Origin: Coix lacryma-jobi var. lacryma-jobi
Taxonomy: Eukaryota; Streptophyta; Magnoliopsida; Poales; Poaceae
Direction of reading: 5' to 3'
Length of the DNA: 64,000 nucleotides
Assembly (NCBI GenBank): GCA_009763385.1
Contig: CM019822.1
Span: 25,290,842 to 25,354,841, forward strand
Within the stretch, counting starts at the first letter, position 1, and each line of letters starts with the position of its first letter. The notes below the pieces were generated by a model, which saw only the letters and a program-made list of their open reading frames with translations, was not told the DNA's origin and did not search any database. Made by a program: the position numbers and the translations under genes. This document shows, one piece after another, positions 1-10,771 of this stretch.

Positions 1-3000
1 CAAAACATACCTATTGAGAACCACTCTCGTTGACAGTCAGTGACCAAGTCTCCATAACCGAGGAGCAACGTTAATCCGGATAAATAATACTCAGCTGAGG
101 ATCCCTATTCACACTGCATATGTAGCACCAAAGCTTGCATATGCCAACTCGTCTACCACGATTCCTCCAAGATTGGACCGGTCCTACGCCACCCGGAAGT
201 ACAGTACACCACTCATATCCAGGCACGACGACCACGTGGGTACAAGCTACTTCCGCCATCTCGCCACTCCCAGTGCGCGGTTGTCGGTCCCAATGAAGGA
301 GTCCTCGGAGCTAGAGCTTTTCGAAGTATGTGAATAGTTGCAAGTCTTGACCAGCAGGCCCTCATACGGATGGTCCCTAATTTTTCTGCCAGAACTATAC
401 CTCGGTTATATCTCACCCAAGCGTAATAGTCCTATCAGTTTTTCAACCCTGTCCCGGTCGGTGTCAACTGTTGAGTCCCGGACTACAACATGACGACACC
501 GTACGCTCGTACAACCTCTCCTCGCCGTTGACTAGGTACGGATCAGATACTTAGCCAACAGTCGGGGAGTAAAGCCAAATTCCCATAAAATTCCTTTAAG
601 TGATCACACTTTTGAAATTGGCATTTTATTGCAAATCTATTGAATAGCGTTACTAAGCATTTCGCAAATAATTTTTAAACAGGGCGGGGTATTTGCCGGT
701 GGAGGTAAATAATGCAGGCAATAGGTCATCACACAACTCCTATAACCTAATGCAGTAGTTTAACTCAAAGGCATTTTAAGTAAACTTTTATAAAAACAAG
801 GAAGGGTTAAAATGCACCGGGGCTTGCCTTGAAGAGCAAAAAGGACAGGCTCGGGGTCGGCAGTGCAGGTGTCGGAGCTCGGGGTCGCCTCGGGGGTAGG
901 TTCGTCAGCGGCTGCCTCGACTTTGATGCCTTCTCCTTCAGACACTACACGTATGCAATGATGTATGCTTAAGAGGATGCTGACAAGAACAAGAGACTTG
1001 CTAAGGCGCAGGACAATTCCACTGATTCTAGAACACAACTTTCCATCGTGAAAGTAACTCCTAGTGTGGACATAAAGTTACTTATCTCTACCCCTAAGCA
1101 AGATTAATCAAACCTATTAAGCATCATCTAGTAAACCTAAGCATAAGTCATGCATGGCATCACAAACACCATAGACCAGCGGAGTGGGGGTCTATGAACA
1201 GCAAACAATCCCAAAAGTCACATCACAGGGCATACAACATGAACCCTAATTGTTTTTCTATTTTCCTAATTATTTAAAAAGGTCATTTTATGCAGTTGCT
1301 CCAAAATTTACTCAATTAACCTCATAAGTTCATTATGGTATAAATAGATGACAAAACAAATTTCATAATTTTTGGAGATCATTAAGGTGCTTAACAAAAA
1401 TCAAACATTTAATTAACAAAAGGCACTATTCAACATTTAAAATAAATGCCCAAAAAACAACTTGCTTCAAATGGCCTCAAAATTTTACCAGAGACTAAAC
1501 ATGACATAACTAGCACATAAAAATTTATCTCATGATCTTTGGAGCTACACATGATTTTCTAAAAATCTAAAACCATCTATTTCTTAATTAAAAGAAGGAT
1601 TTTTCATTTTCTAGTTTTTGCAGAAAGGTAGGGTTTCTTATTTTTCTAAAATACTACACAGTGCAAGGAGTATACCACATTTTTCTCAGATTTAAGGAAC
1701 AACAGATTAATTCTTACAAAAAAGAGAAAACAGAACACTATTCACATTTTTTTAAAAAAGAAAAGGAGCACTGTGCTTCTTCCCCGCGGGCTCGGCGCGC
1801 ACGCCGGCGAGAGCGCGCGGCGGACCGGCCGCTCGGGCCTTGCGCTGGGAAAACAGAGGGCAGGGAGAGCTTCGTGGGCTCACCGGGGGTCGGGAACGGG
1901 GAACGGCGAGGCGGTGCAAGGGTCGGAGGAGGGAGTTCGACGGCGGCGGCGCCTCGGCGGAGCTCTTCGGCGGCGAGCAAGCGTTCCGGCGGCTCTGTTC
2001 ACCAAAAGGGATCACCGTTGTGCGGTTAGGAGCGCACCGAGGTGAGGGAAAGAGGACGGGAGTCGGAGGGGCGGGAGGAACACTCACGGCGACGAATTTC
2101 GCCCTTCACCGCGGCGGGGCCGTTCGCCGGAGTCGGGGACGGATTGCTTGCGCCGGCGAAAGGAGGGGCGGGGGGGGTGAAATTAGTTGCTCGGGAAGGT
2201 GGAGAAGGTCAAGGCGAAGGTGATGGGGTGCTCAGCGGGCTCCGGGGCGGTTCGGTGGCTCGGGTTGGTGGGGTTGCGCCGATGGCGGCAACGGCGGGAG
2301 CTCGGCGGCTTTTATAGCCGCGGGGCGGCGCTGGGGTCCGGGCGAGGGGTGAGGAGCGCTCGCGCGGCACTAACGGAGGTAGGGAGCAAGGTAGGGCGGC
2401 GCGACGAGGGCAGGGAGCTCGCGCGCGGCGCGGCGGCTTGCCGGCGGCCGGCATCCGCCCGCTGTCCGCGGCCGTAGGGGAAAAGGAGGAGGGTAGGGGT
2501 CGGCGAGGCGGTGGTAGGGGACTGGGGAGGTCGAGCGCCTGCGCTGACCGCGCGCGGCACGGGCGCGGGTCAGCCGGCCTGGCGTGGCCGGCGCTCCGCC
2601 GCCGGCGGCCGGGCCCCCCTGCTTTAAAGCTCGTGCACAGTGACGTCACCTTCCCCCTTTCTCTCAAAATTTGAAATTACTCCCAAAATTTGAACTACAC
2701 AAAGAAAACTCAAAATACCAAAGTTGCTTAAAATTTTGTGATCTACAACTTTGCCAATATAAACTTTTTCTGAAACTCAATAGTTTTTGAGATAATTTTG
2801 AAAACTGAAAAGGGGACAAAATTGAAGTTTGAAAGAATTTGAAATTACTTCTGATTTTGTATTGAAACTTGAAAATCTGTAAACACCAAAGTTGTTCCTT
2901 ATTGCAAGATCTACAACTTTTCTTATTGGGCCAACTTCAAATTTTGAATAGTTTTGAATTAGAAAAAAGAGGGGTGAAACTAGAGTTTGGAAATTTAGGG

Positions 3001-3304
3001 TTTTTCAAAAGGAATTTAAATTCTATTTCTGATTTTGAACTTTGATCAACACAACAAAACATCAAGACACTCAACTGAACAAGATTCACACAAAGCTAGA
3101 CACAGAGATAAAACTACCATTTTGCCCTTATAGGAAGATTTGAGCCTTTAGGGTTTTTGAAAAAGAGACCACTACACAAGTCACCTCAGAAAAAAGTAAA
3201 TGCAAAACAAGTATTAGGCAAACATAAAGCATGGCAAGGATGATTAATGACTAAAGATGATGACATGTCAGGTTAATTACATATTAATCACCAGAGGTGT
3301 TACA
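1..3304 (-). mobile_element. Partial LTR, large LTR-retrotransposon family A
   Basis: Reverse-complement copy of the plus-strand LTR at 28620-32786. It begins (reading -) TGTAACACCTCTGG at 3304 and runs off the left edge of the window, where it matches the plus copy at about 32163, so roughly 0.6 kb of the LTR lies outside. The layout is AT-rich (2650-3300), then a very GC-rich block (1780-2640) with a TATA box, then AT-rich again. The short reading frames in the GC-rich block overlap on both strands and look like composition, not genes. Whether this is a solo LTR or one end of a full element cannot be told from the window. Its length suggests a Ty3/gypsy family, which is inference only. Confidence 0.85.
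2309..2317 (-). promoter_or_regulatory. TATA box of family A LTR
   Basis: CTATAAAAG on the minus strand within the GC-rich block. The same motif in the same context occurs in the other family A LTR at 29794-29802, so it is conserved between copies and probably sets the LTR transcription start. Confidence 0.6.
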
Positions 3305-3661
3305 TAGACCCATGTTTTTTTGTAACTAAAACAAATTATAACTAAGTTATACATGATCCAATGAGTATAAATTTTTTTAATATAGTTGAAGCATACAATA
3401 ATTATCTCACCATAAAAATTTGACCACAATTAGACTATAGAAACTGTAGCTATGAATTATTACAATTAATTCCATACGATAATATGTTGTTTGTAATTAT
3501 TTGGATTAATTCATAGCTATAGTTTGTATAGTCTAATTGTGATCAAATTTTTATGGTGGACTAATTATTGTATGCTTCAACTGTATTAAAAAATTTATAC
3601 TCATTAAATCATGTATAACTTAGTTATAAATTTATTTTAATTACAAAAGCATAGATCTAAA
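3305..3661. repeat. Long inverted repeat (foldback/MITE remnant)
   Basis: Left arm about 3305-3459 and right arm about 3507-3661 are near-perfect inverted copies of about 155 bp around a short AT-rich loop. For example, ACTAAGTTATACATGAT in the left arm is matched in reverse complement near 3609-3625. Both arms end in a TAGAYCYATG-like sequence. The family A LTR abuts the outer end of the left arm exactly, while the right side continues with related AT-rich sequence, so the LTR probably landed inside the left arm of a larger foldback element. No transposase is present. Confidence 0.75.
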
Positions 3662-3929
3662 TCTACAACAAAAACTTTGTACTAAAGTATACCATATTAT
3701 ATGTTCACTATGTAGATCTACTCATATGGAGTCCAACAAAATTGGATTTTCTATTTTATGATTTTTCTATGTTTTACTATAATTTTTCAAAAATTGAACA
3801 AAAATAAATAATAAAAATGATAAAACCACTGTTACTGTAGCGAAATCACCGTTCAAAACCGGTTAGGGAGATAAAATGCACAAATTCAAAAGTTGATGGA
3901 GGTTATTTGTCCGGTTTGGAAATCGAGGG
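3662..3929. other. AT-rich stretch without a gene
   Basis: AT-rich sequence with no credible reading frame. It may be the distal part of the right arm of the foldback element, whose partner arm would lie beyond the LTR to the left of the window. It ends in a short GC-richer piece before the solo LTR. Confidence 0.4.
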
Positions 3930-4836
3930 TGTTGTTTGCGGGACCAAGACCCCGAAACAGCGGGTTGTCGCACGAGCCGAGACGCTGAACGAAAGCGTAA
4001 AAATGGGAGAGAGTGAGAAATCAGGGGAAGTGAACAGTGCTCCTCCCCCTCCCCTTGTGAAGCTGAGAGCATTTTATATTAATCCAGATCAGTTTGAAAG
4101 TACAAGAATGCTCTTCCAACCACTCCGTTACAATTACAATCGTACCCCCACTCAACTACTCCGTGGTTGTTTGCTGCCCTCGGCGACCTGAGGGGCAACT
4201 CTGTAACACCGTCCGTCAACGGGCCTTGCGCCCCCCGGCTTCTTGTCCTAACCGGTGGGTCCGCTCCCTTCGACCGAGGCTTCCGGTGACATGCGAAAGC
4301 CTGTGAAAAACCGAAGTCGTGAACGACGAAAGTTCCCGCCGAAAGCGCCGGGCTCACTCCGCGCGAAAACAGCTCGATCTGCTCGCTGCTGTTCTCTCGC
4401 ACGAAAGCCGCCCGGCTGCGTGCTTCCGCTCGGAAGTTGCTTCTATGCCCCTCTTCGCACGGATGCGTGCTTTCGTGCGAATGCTTCCTTTCGCACGAAA
4501 GTTTCGTCCTACTTCGGTCTTGCGGGCCGGAGCAAATGCATGCTTTCGGGCGACGACGTGCTTCCGCGCGAATGCTTCCATTCGCACGAAAGCTCCGTCT
4601 TCCTTCGGTCTCGCGAGCCGAAGACAAATGCGTGCTTCCGGACGACGACGTGCTTCCGCGCGAATGCTTCCTTTCGCACGAAAGCTTCGTCTTCCTTCGG
4701 TCTCGCGGACCGAAGGCAAATGCATGCTTCCGGGTGACAACGTGCTTCCGCGCAAATGCTTCCTTTCGCACGAAAGCTCCGTCTTTCTTCGGTATTGCGG
4801 GCCGGAGACGCCAGCGATCTGGGTACCATGCCAACA
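3930..4836 (-). mobile_element. Solo LTR of the G1 (Tat-type gypsy) family
   Basis: Plus-strand sequence begins TGTTGTTTGCGGGACC and ends TACCATGCCAACA, the same termini as both LTRs of element G1 (27809-32842 and 60655-61527). It is therefore a third copy of that LTR, about 907 bp. The flanks GAGGG (3925-3929) and GAGAG (4837-4841) are a 4/5 match and probably a decayed TSD. No internal retroelement sequence is attached, so it looks like the product of LTR-LTR recombination. In G1 the coding strand is minus when the LTR reads this way, hence the strand call. It ends about 280 bp before the start codon of the IPMI gene. Confidence 0.85.
4470..4780. repeat. Subrepeats inside the solo LTR
   Basis: Four copies of a unit of about 91 bp, each containing GCGAATGCTTCCTTTCGCAC followed by GAAAGC and then TTCGGTCTCGCG-like sequence. 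The same core is repeated at shorter spacing (about 70 bp) in the G1 LTRs at 28290-28610 and 61150-61470. The long reading frames seen here on both strands are a by-product of the repeats. Confidence 0.75.
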
Positions 4837-4907
4837 GAGAGAAAAAAGTCAGATTTCTTTAAAAGTTGAGGGAGAGAAAGTTGACTTTTTCCTTCGGTCG
4901 GACGCTT

Positions 4908-4932
4908 CCCCCCCCCCCCCCCCCCCCCCCCC
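4908..4932. repeat. Poly-C tract (25 C)
   Basis: Uninterrupted run of 25 cytosines (guanines on the other strand), 184 bp upstream of the IPMI start codon. The exact length may be affected by sequencing error. Confidence 0.8.
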
Positions 4933-5115
4933 TCCGTGGCGTTCACGGCTCACTCACTTGTCAAGCCGGGCTGGGCCTACGTGTCTCACTTTCGTGGCGC
5001 TTACGAAATTATGCAGCTCAATGTATAATGGGCCTTTTACGCTAGTGTTGAAGCATTCGATCCGTTCGAGCTCTTGCCCTAGCTAGACCCACCCCCTGAT
5101 TTCATTTCCCCTATC
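4933..5115 (+). promoter_or_regulatory. Promoter and 5' leader of the IPMI small-subunit gene
   Basis: The interval between the solo LTR/poly-C tract and the ATG holds two TGGGCC elements (4972-4977 and 5029-5034). Such site-II-like motifs are frequent in promoters of plant housekeeping genes. TATAAT lies at 5024-5029. The transcription start cannot be fixed from sequence alone. The promoter is short because the retroelement LTR ends at 4836. Confidence 0.4.
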
Positions 5116-5862
5116 ATGGCGGCTGCACCGTCGGCGACAGCGGTGTCCACGGCGGCGCTTCTAGCCATTCCACCTCCCAACAGCGCGTTTTCCCGGTGCA
5201 CCCAGCTCAACCGTCACCGCCTCTACTCACTAAAATGCCGCCGCGCTGGGCCCATCGTCCCCGCGGCCGCCGCTGCCGCGGCGGGCAGCGGCTCCCCGTC
5301 GTCCGCCGTTTTCCACGGCGAGTGCTTTGTGGTGGGCGACAACATCGACACCGACCAGATCATCCCCGCCGAGCACCTCACTCTGGTGCCCTCCAAACCC
5401 GACGAGTACCGCAAACTCGGTTCCTTCGCCTTCGCGGGGCTCCCCTCCGCGGCCTACCCGACGCCGTTCGTCACCCCAGGTGAGGAGTCCACCCGCTACG
5501 CTGTCATCGTCGGCGGGGCCAACTTCGGGTGCGGCTCCTCCCGCGAGCACGCGCCCGTCGCGCTTGGGGCCGCCGGCGCACGCGCCGTCGTCGCGGAGGG
5601 CTACGCGCGCATCTTCTTCCGCAACTCCGTGGCCACTGGAGAGGTGTACCCTCTGGAGCTCACGGATGCTGGGGCGTGGAAGGAGTGCAAGACAGGGGAT
5701 GTGGTCACTGTGGACCTTGGTAACTCCGTTTTTATTAACCACACCTCTGGCAAGGAATACAAGCTAAAACCAATTGGTGATGCTGGTCCGGTAATTGAGG
5801 CGGGAGGGATCTTTGCCTATGCCCGGAAGACAGGAATGATTGCGTCGAAAGCTGCTGCATGA
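5116..5862 (+). CDS. 3-isopropylmalate dehydratase (isopropylmalate isomerase) small subunit, plastid
   Basis: A 248-residue protein of the LeuD/aconitase swivel-domain family. With the large subunit it interconverts 2- and 3-isopropylmalate in plastid leucine biosynthesis; some plant small subunits also serve methionine-chain elongation. Residues 1 to about 58 are Ala/Ser/Arg-rich with few acids, a typical transit peptide. The conserved core starts near residue 63. NIDTDQIIPA is at 76-85, and GCGSSREHAP, the substrate-recognition loop of the family, is at 138-147. The C-terminal part is complete. The length suits a plant small subunit and the coding part has no intron, as in many plant small-subunit genes. 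The ATG at 5116 is the first in frame and gives a full transit peptide. Third-position GC is very high at the 5' end and falls after about 5690, the usual gradient in grass genes. It looks intact and functional. Plants carry several paralogues, so no numbered symbol is given. Confidence 0.95.
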   Translation: MAAAPSATAVSTAALLAIPPPNSAFSRCTQLNRHRLYSLKCRRAGPIVPAAAAAAAGSGSPSSAVFHGECFVVGDNIDTDQIIPAEHLTLVPSKPDEYRKLGSFAFAGLPSAAYPTPFVTPGEESTRYAVIVGGANFGCGSSREHAPVALGAAGARAVVAEGYARIFFRNSVATGEVYPLELTDAGAWKECKTGDVVTVDLGNSVFINHTSGKEYKLKPIGDAGPVIEAGGIFAYARKTGMIASKAAA

Positions 5863-6221
5863 GTGAAAGGTAAGATAATTGGATTTCATGTTTTCTTCCT
5901 CTGCATATTAAGCTATGAACCTTGTCGATACGTGTTGGTGTGTGCTTAGATTAGTCTTCATCTAATTGTTGTTCAGAGATAAAATGAGCTAGTCACCTGT
6001 GTTTGATAGTTTCACGAATGTGATTCTGCTATATGGCAGTTATACACTAGGGACCATGGTGGAATTAACCAATACTTGCTCATAAGGAACCTATTTTTGG
6101 TACAGTAAGGATATGTTTTGGAAACTTTGGATTATTCTACACTTGTAAATGAATTACACCTGAAACTTTCTGTGCACAAGAAAACAGAAGTAATTTTACT
6201 CCCCTGTAAACTGTTTGGGTA

Positions 6222-6233
6222 GGGGGGGGGGGG
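6222..6233. repeat. Poly-G tract (12 G)
   Basis: Run of 12 guanines in the non-coding region downstream of the IPMI gene. Confidence 0.7.
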
Positions 6234-8188
6234 ACAGGTCATGAAATTCCTTAACTACCGCATCACATCAAGCATCAAATTAGAGCTAAAAACTAATTAG
6301 ATTTCATACCACAGCTGAGATCAGAACATGAAGTTTTAGAACAAAGCAGCAAAATTGAGACAAGGGCATCAGACTGGACCACAAGAGGAAAGAGTTTAGA
6401 TCAGAGCTCAACTAGGAGTCTAGGAGTGGCAGTGGAGGGCTGGAGGCACACCTCACCATTGACATTGACTAGAATAGAGAACTCCATGAGAGCCAATACC
6501 TCTTATGCAACTGGATAATAAGGTAGGAAATCATAATAATGTGTATTTTGGCGTTCTAGGTTGACATTGTTCTTGGATTAGCTTATTGGCGTCCACAATA
6601 ACTGAATGTTTCAAGCAGTTAATTTGGGACAATAATTTTGACTGTTCTCCTAACTGCATGGTTGTCTAATGAGCCAATTTCCTCAGTCATAACTTAAATT
6701 TCTCATTAGGATTACAATTTTTTTTTTGGAATTTGAAGATGAGGTTCAGTATTTTAGGATTTAAAGATGAGGTGCTATTTTGAATTGCTAGAAATAGAGT
6801 ATTTTACTTCTTTATCAAAACAATCATAGCAATCAGTTATCGGAAGCCTTTTTTCATATTTAGGGTAATCCAGTGATCAAAATTCCAGGTATCCACCTGT
6901 CCAATTGAATCTGCGACCAAAACTTTCTAAAATGAACTAGAATTGCACACGTCCTAATTAATTTATACAGGGTGACAAAATAAACTAGCTGACCCAAAAA
7001 AGAATACCATCAGGTACCCACTTGCATCCCTAGTTGTGGGTCAGCTATCCATTTTGAAATTTTCTCCTCTAGCTCTCATTGTTATAACTTATAAGATTCT
7101 TCATGTGTATTTATAAATGATGAACTCAATCCATTTGGTGGTTGTCTTCTCTAACCCCTCATTATTCTCCCACGTTCGTCATGTACTACTTATTTGCTGT
7201 CCCTTTCTTGTCCTTGTAAATTCTACAGTAATAATCACTTCCTCATTCCTATCATTCTCTTATTGGTTTATCGCCTGCCTTTCCTCTTTTTTAACCACAT
7301 TGTGGTTCCTCCATCAGTAGTAGGCCTTGTGGTTTGGCTCCTAGTGTCCATTTACTGTGACCGCAAGTGATGCATTCAGCAACTGTTTAGTGCCTTACTG
7401 CCTTGCAATCAAGGGTCATGTTTTGCCTCCACCCCTCCAGTTTGCACAGCGGGTCACAACAGGGCTCTATAAATTCCATGTAAACATTTATCTGTGCTTG
7501 CAGTATTTCTTCAGATTTCTTGTTACTTTCTACATAGAATCTGGAGGATCTGCATATATTTCACCATAAAGATTAATAAAATCTGGTGGCGAAGTTTTAA
7601 TCAACCTTCATTCAGCCATAATAAAATCAACTAGTGCTGACTTGAGCCATAATTTGAAAAAAATAATGACCAGATTGCAAAATTGTGACAAGCCTTCAGT
7701 AACTTGGGAGTCGTCATTTTTTTTAAAAAAAGTTCCTGCACCTACTGTTTCCAGTTCCTCAATGCTGGCTATGACAGTCAACAGTCATGACGTATTCCTG
7801 AGCATGCGCCCTATACTTCTGTAGCCTGAATCTCCAAAAGCCTGGGTCTACGGTGTGAACATGCCAGTCCCAAACATTGCAGCTGGATACCAGCGAGCTT
7901 TAGCATTTTGGGATTGGGGGCTTTCACTTAAGCAGATCTGATCAGCTATGGTGGTTGGTGTGGTGAGATAGTTAGTACTCCGCGAGTGGTGCCGAACTAC
8001 TGGATTGAGCGAGGTTGAGAGGAAATGCACCAGCAGAGCAGGTCTGACGTGGTTGGGGGTGGACCCAACAGTAAGCACACTGCTCAAAATGACTGTAGGA
8101 GCACACAGCGAGCATTTACTTCTAGTCATCTGTGGGTGAGCTCCTCCCATTCCAGAATCCAGAATTCCAGATTGTTGGGTTAAACTTA

Positions 8189-8426
8189 AGTCCTGTTTGC
8201 ATCAGCTAGAATTTGTGGACTGCGGCTTTTAAAAGCTCTAGATGATCCAAACAGCTCAACTTTTACAATCCAACTACCCAGATTATCACAGGCTCTGGCT
8301 TTTACCAGCTTGTGACAGGAAAAATACGGTTAAGGCTCTAGCTGATCAAACATGTCAGCTTTCGCGCCAAATGTTACCAATTCTCAAGCCAGCTTGTTAC
8401 AATATCTAGCTTATCCAAACAAGGCG
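8189..8426. mobile_element. MITE with PIF/Harbinger-like ends
   Basis: Imperfect terminal inverted repeats: AGTCCTGTTTGCATCAGCTAG on the left, and CGCCTTGTTTGGATAAGCTAG when the right end is reverse-complemented. A TTA target duplication flanks both sides (8186-8188 and 8427-8429). 238 bp, no coding capacity. The 3-bp TTA duplication and TGTTTGG-type ends fit Tourist-like elements. Confidence 0.6.
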
Positions 8427-8563
8427 TTAGTTGGATTTCGTTGTAGGAACCACATTGCTTTCACAGGTAGGATTGAAAGAACCAAATACTTGATTATCAA
8501 CCTTCTCTCTCTCCATTGTACTTGGTATCTATTTGATTGTAATGCCAGACGTTGAATTTTCAG

Positions 8564-9250
8564 GTGATTTCATCTTCTGTCAGACTAGCAGAGGCACTCT
8601 GCGGGTATGGAAGAAGCTGGAGTTAGGACCAAGAGTTAGTTCACCTACTTTTGCATAATTTTTGTGCTGTCGACGGTGTTTCAAAATAAGTTGCAGCCTA
8701 CCGAGTCATGAAGAATCAATCTATTTGGTCTTGTCACATATCGTCTGTTAGTACACACTGTACAATTGTACTCGTGCCTGCTAGTGTTCTTATCTGTTTG
8801 AATAACTGCTATGTTGTCATCATATGCGTACAACTCTTGATACTCGTTGCCTGTTGATGTGTTTGAGCTTTTGATATGCAATTAAATGGTTGCATTCTCA
8901 TTGGGGCGGGGGGCACAATTTTTTAATGTTTCTGTATATTCCATTGCAGTTTCACTTAATCCTACATTCACCACTGTCAGTTACACAGGTACGTTAGGTG
9001 AGGCTGATGACAAATACAGGATTTTATTAGCGAATAACAGGGCTAATTTGGTTCGTTGTAGGCAAAGTAGTCAGTAATCGCGTCCATTGTAGGATCGTCC
9101 GGTTCTACGATGCTACTGGAGCTAAGCAGCTGGGCGATACGAGTCGCACCGTAGGATAGTTTCGTTTAGTTTTTGCATTTTTTGGTAGAGTTGCCGTCGG
9201 ATCGGCATACATAGCGCAGTATTGCTAGAAGAATCGTGACGACTGCTAGA
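8564..9250. other. Intergenic; possible distal 3' UTR exon
   Basis: No recognisable coding sequence. If the putative intron is real, sequence from 8564 onward would be IPMI 3' UTR. It ends in the CTAGA copied as the target duplication of the copia element (9246-9250). Confidence 0.3.
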
Positions 9251-9776
9251 TGATAGATACACAGGATCACTCTGGGTAGTAGATCTAGCCAGGTAGATCA
9301 TTAACAGTTCATAAACAAGACCTATGAACTACTAGGAACTAGATCCGAAGAGGAGGGGTGACTAGGAGTGCATACCTAAGTTGTTCGAACCTGAAGAAGT
9401 AGTAGATGAGGCAGAGCCGCCACCCGCCATGGCCTCCGGGCTCCTGGGGACGTCGACGACGAGAGTGGGAGACGACAGCGTAGGTGTCCGGCGGTGATGG
9501 CGTAGACGGACGTGGTCCAGAGCGACGGGGTTAAGGAACGGCGGCGGCGGAGCTTCCCGTCGCTGGCTGCGCCCCTCTCAGATCGGATTAAGGTTTGTCG
9601 GTGGGGAACAGTGGCTCACGGTGAACCTCGTACCCAGAGCCGCCGACCCCCACCCTCTTTATATGCGTAGTGCGACGGGGTCCCGCCAGCCATTAAGTGG
9701 GCTGGGCGCCCCCGATCAGGGCGCGAGGTCAAAGCCCAGTGACCGTTGGGTCACTGGCTGAGAGATCAGTCTAACA
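9251..9776 (-). repeat. Copia 3' LTR
   Basis: 526 bp, nearly identical to 15624-16147. Reading minus it starts TGTTAGACTGATCTC and ends GTATCTATCA. It contains a TATATAAAG-like box on the minus strand near 9657-9664. Confidence 0.95.
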
Positions 9777-9787
9777 ATCTCCCCCTT
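9777..9787 (-). other. Copia polypurine tract
   Basis: AAGGGGGAGAT on the minus strand, directly before the 3' LTR; primer for plus-strand DNA synthesis. Confidence 0.8.
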
Positions 9788-9938
9788 GATCTCACCAGTT
9801 TCTTTTACTTTTACTTTTCTCATTCCATCACAGATTTGCGCAAGAGGCATGCCTCATCATCACGGTCTTTTGCCGATAGACTTAGCAGTCATAATGTTCA
9901 TCTCTGTTTTGAAATAGATACTTTTACTTTTGGGCCCT

Positions 9939-10724
9939 TTAGTCCAGGAACCATAGGCTTTCCATTAACCCCATGCCGACAACGTGTTCCTTGAACACTG
10001 TGGGTGGTAAGCCTTTCGTTAGTGGATCCGCGAGCATCTTACTCGTACTGATATGCTCGAGACTTATAGATTGATCTTGGACTTCATCTTTCACAACATA
10101 ATACTTTATGTCAATGTGTTTGGCAGCACCACTTGACCTATTGTTGTGAGCATATTGTACTGCCGGATTATTATCGCAGTACAACTTCAGTGGCCTATAG
10201 ATGTTGTCAACCACTTTCAAACCGGGTATGAATTTTTTCAGCCAATTCACCTGCCCAGTTGCCTCAAAACAGGCTACAAACTCGGCATACATTGTGGATG
10301 ATGTAGTGACGGTTTGTTTGGAGCTTTTCCACGATATTGCTCCCCCAGCGAGAGTGAACACATATCCTGATGTGGACTTTCTTTCATCTCCCGCATAATC
10401 AGAATCCGAGTACCCTACTATGTGCAAGGAATCTGATTTTCTATACGTTAACATGAGGCCTTTTGTGCCTTGTAGGTAACGCATGACTTTCTTTACCAAT
10501 TTCCAGTGTTCTAGTCCTGGATTACATTGAAATCTGCCAAGTAGCCCAGTAACAAATGCCAAGTCAGGGCGTGTGCACACCTGTGCATACTGTAAGCTTC
10601 CGACAGCTGAAGCAGATGGAACCGCTTTCATTTGTTCAATTTCATATTGGTTCCTGGGGCACTGAAATTCCCCATATCTATCACCCTTGACTATTGGTGC
10701 AGGTGAAGGCTTACACACATGCAT
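9939..10724 (-). pseudogene. Copia pol C-terminal part: RT end and RNase H
   Basis: Fragment of 261 residues. It starts in the last part of the copia reverse transcriptase and continues through the RNase H domain, recognisable from the DSDYAGD, TSGYVF and LYCDNNPAV segments and the terminal KHIDIKYY...LADPLTKG stretch of copia polyproteins. It is out of frame with the upstream RT fragment (10772-11308): a 1-nt indel near 10785 breaks the polyprotein. It ends about 160 bp before the 3' LTR, the usual distance. Confidence 0.93.
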
Positions 10725-10771
10725 ACTATATCTTTTCAGAACCTTTTCTATGTATGCCTTTTGCGATAATC

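Larger units (their letters stand above)
5870..8563 (+). other. Possible 3' UTR intron of the IPMI gene; otherwise AT-rich intergenic
   Basis: Eight bases after the stop codon lies a strong plant splice donor (AAG/GTAAGA at 5870). A plausible acceptor, GAATTTTCAG, ends at 8563. If used, the 3' UTR continues at 8564. The interval has no coding gene; it holds a 12-G run and a MITE (8189-8426). Short frames at 7117-7569, 7642-7824 and 7848-8150 have no recognisable domain. Inference only: polyadenylation inside the intron is equally possible. Confidence 0.25.

Noticed and set aside
1661..2674. Overlapping frames of 80-150 residues in a GC-rich block
   Set aside because: Open on both strands because of base composition; lies in an LTR; no domain.
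4079..5086. Frames of 130-255 residues with repeated RKEAFARKH-like sequence in several frames
   Set aside because: Produced by LTR subrepeats; the same occurs in the G1 LTRs at 28171-28667 and 60875-61602.
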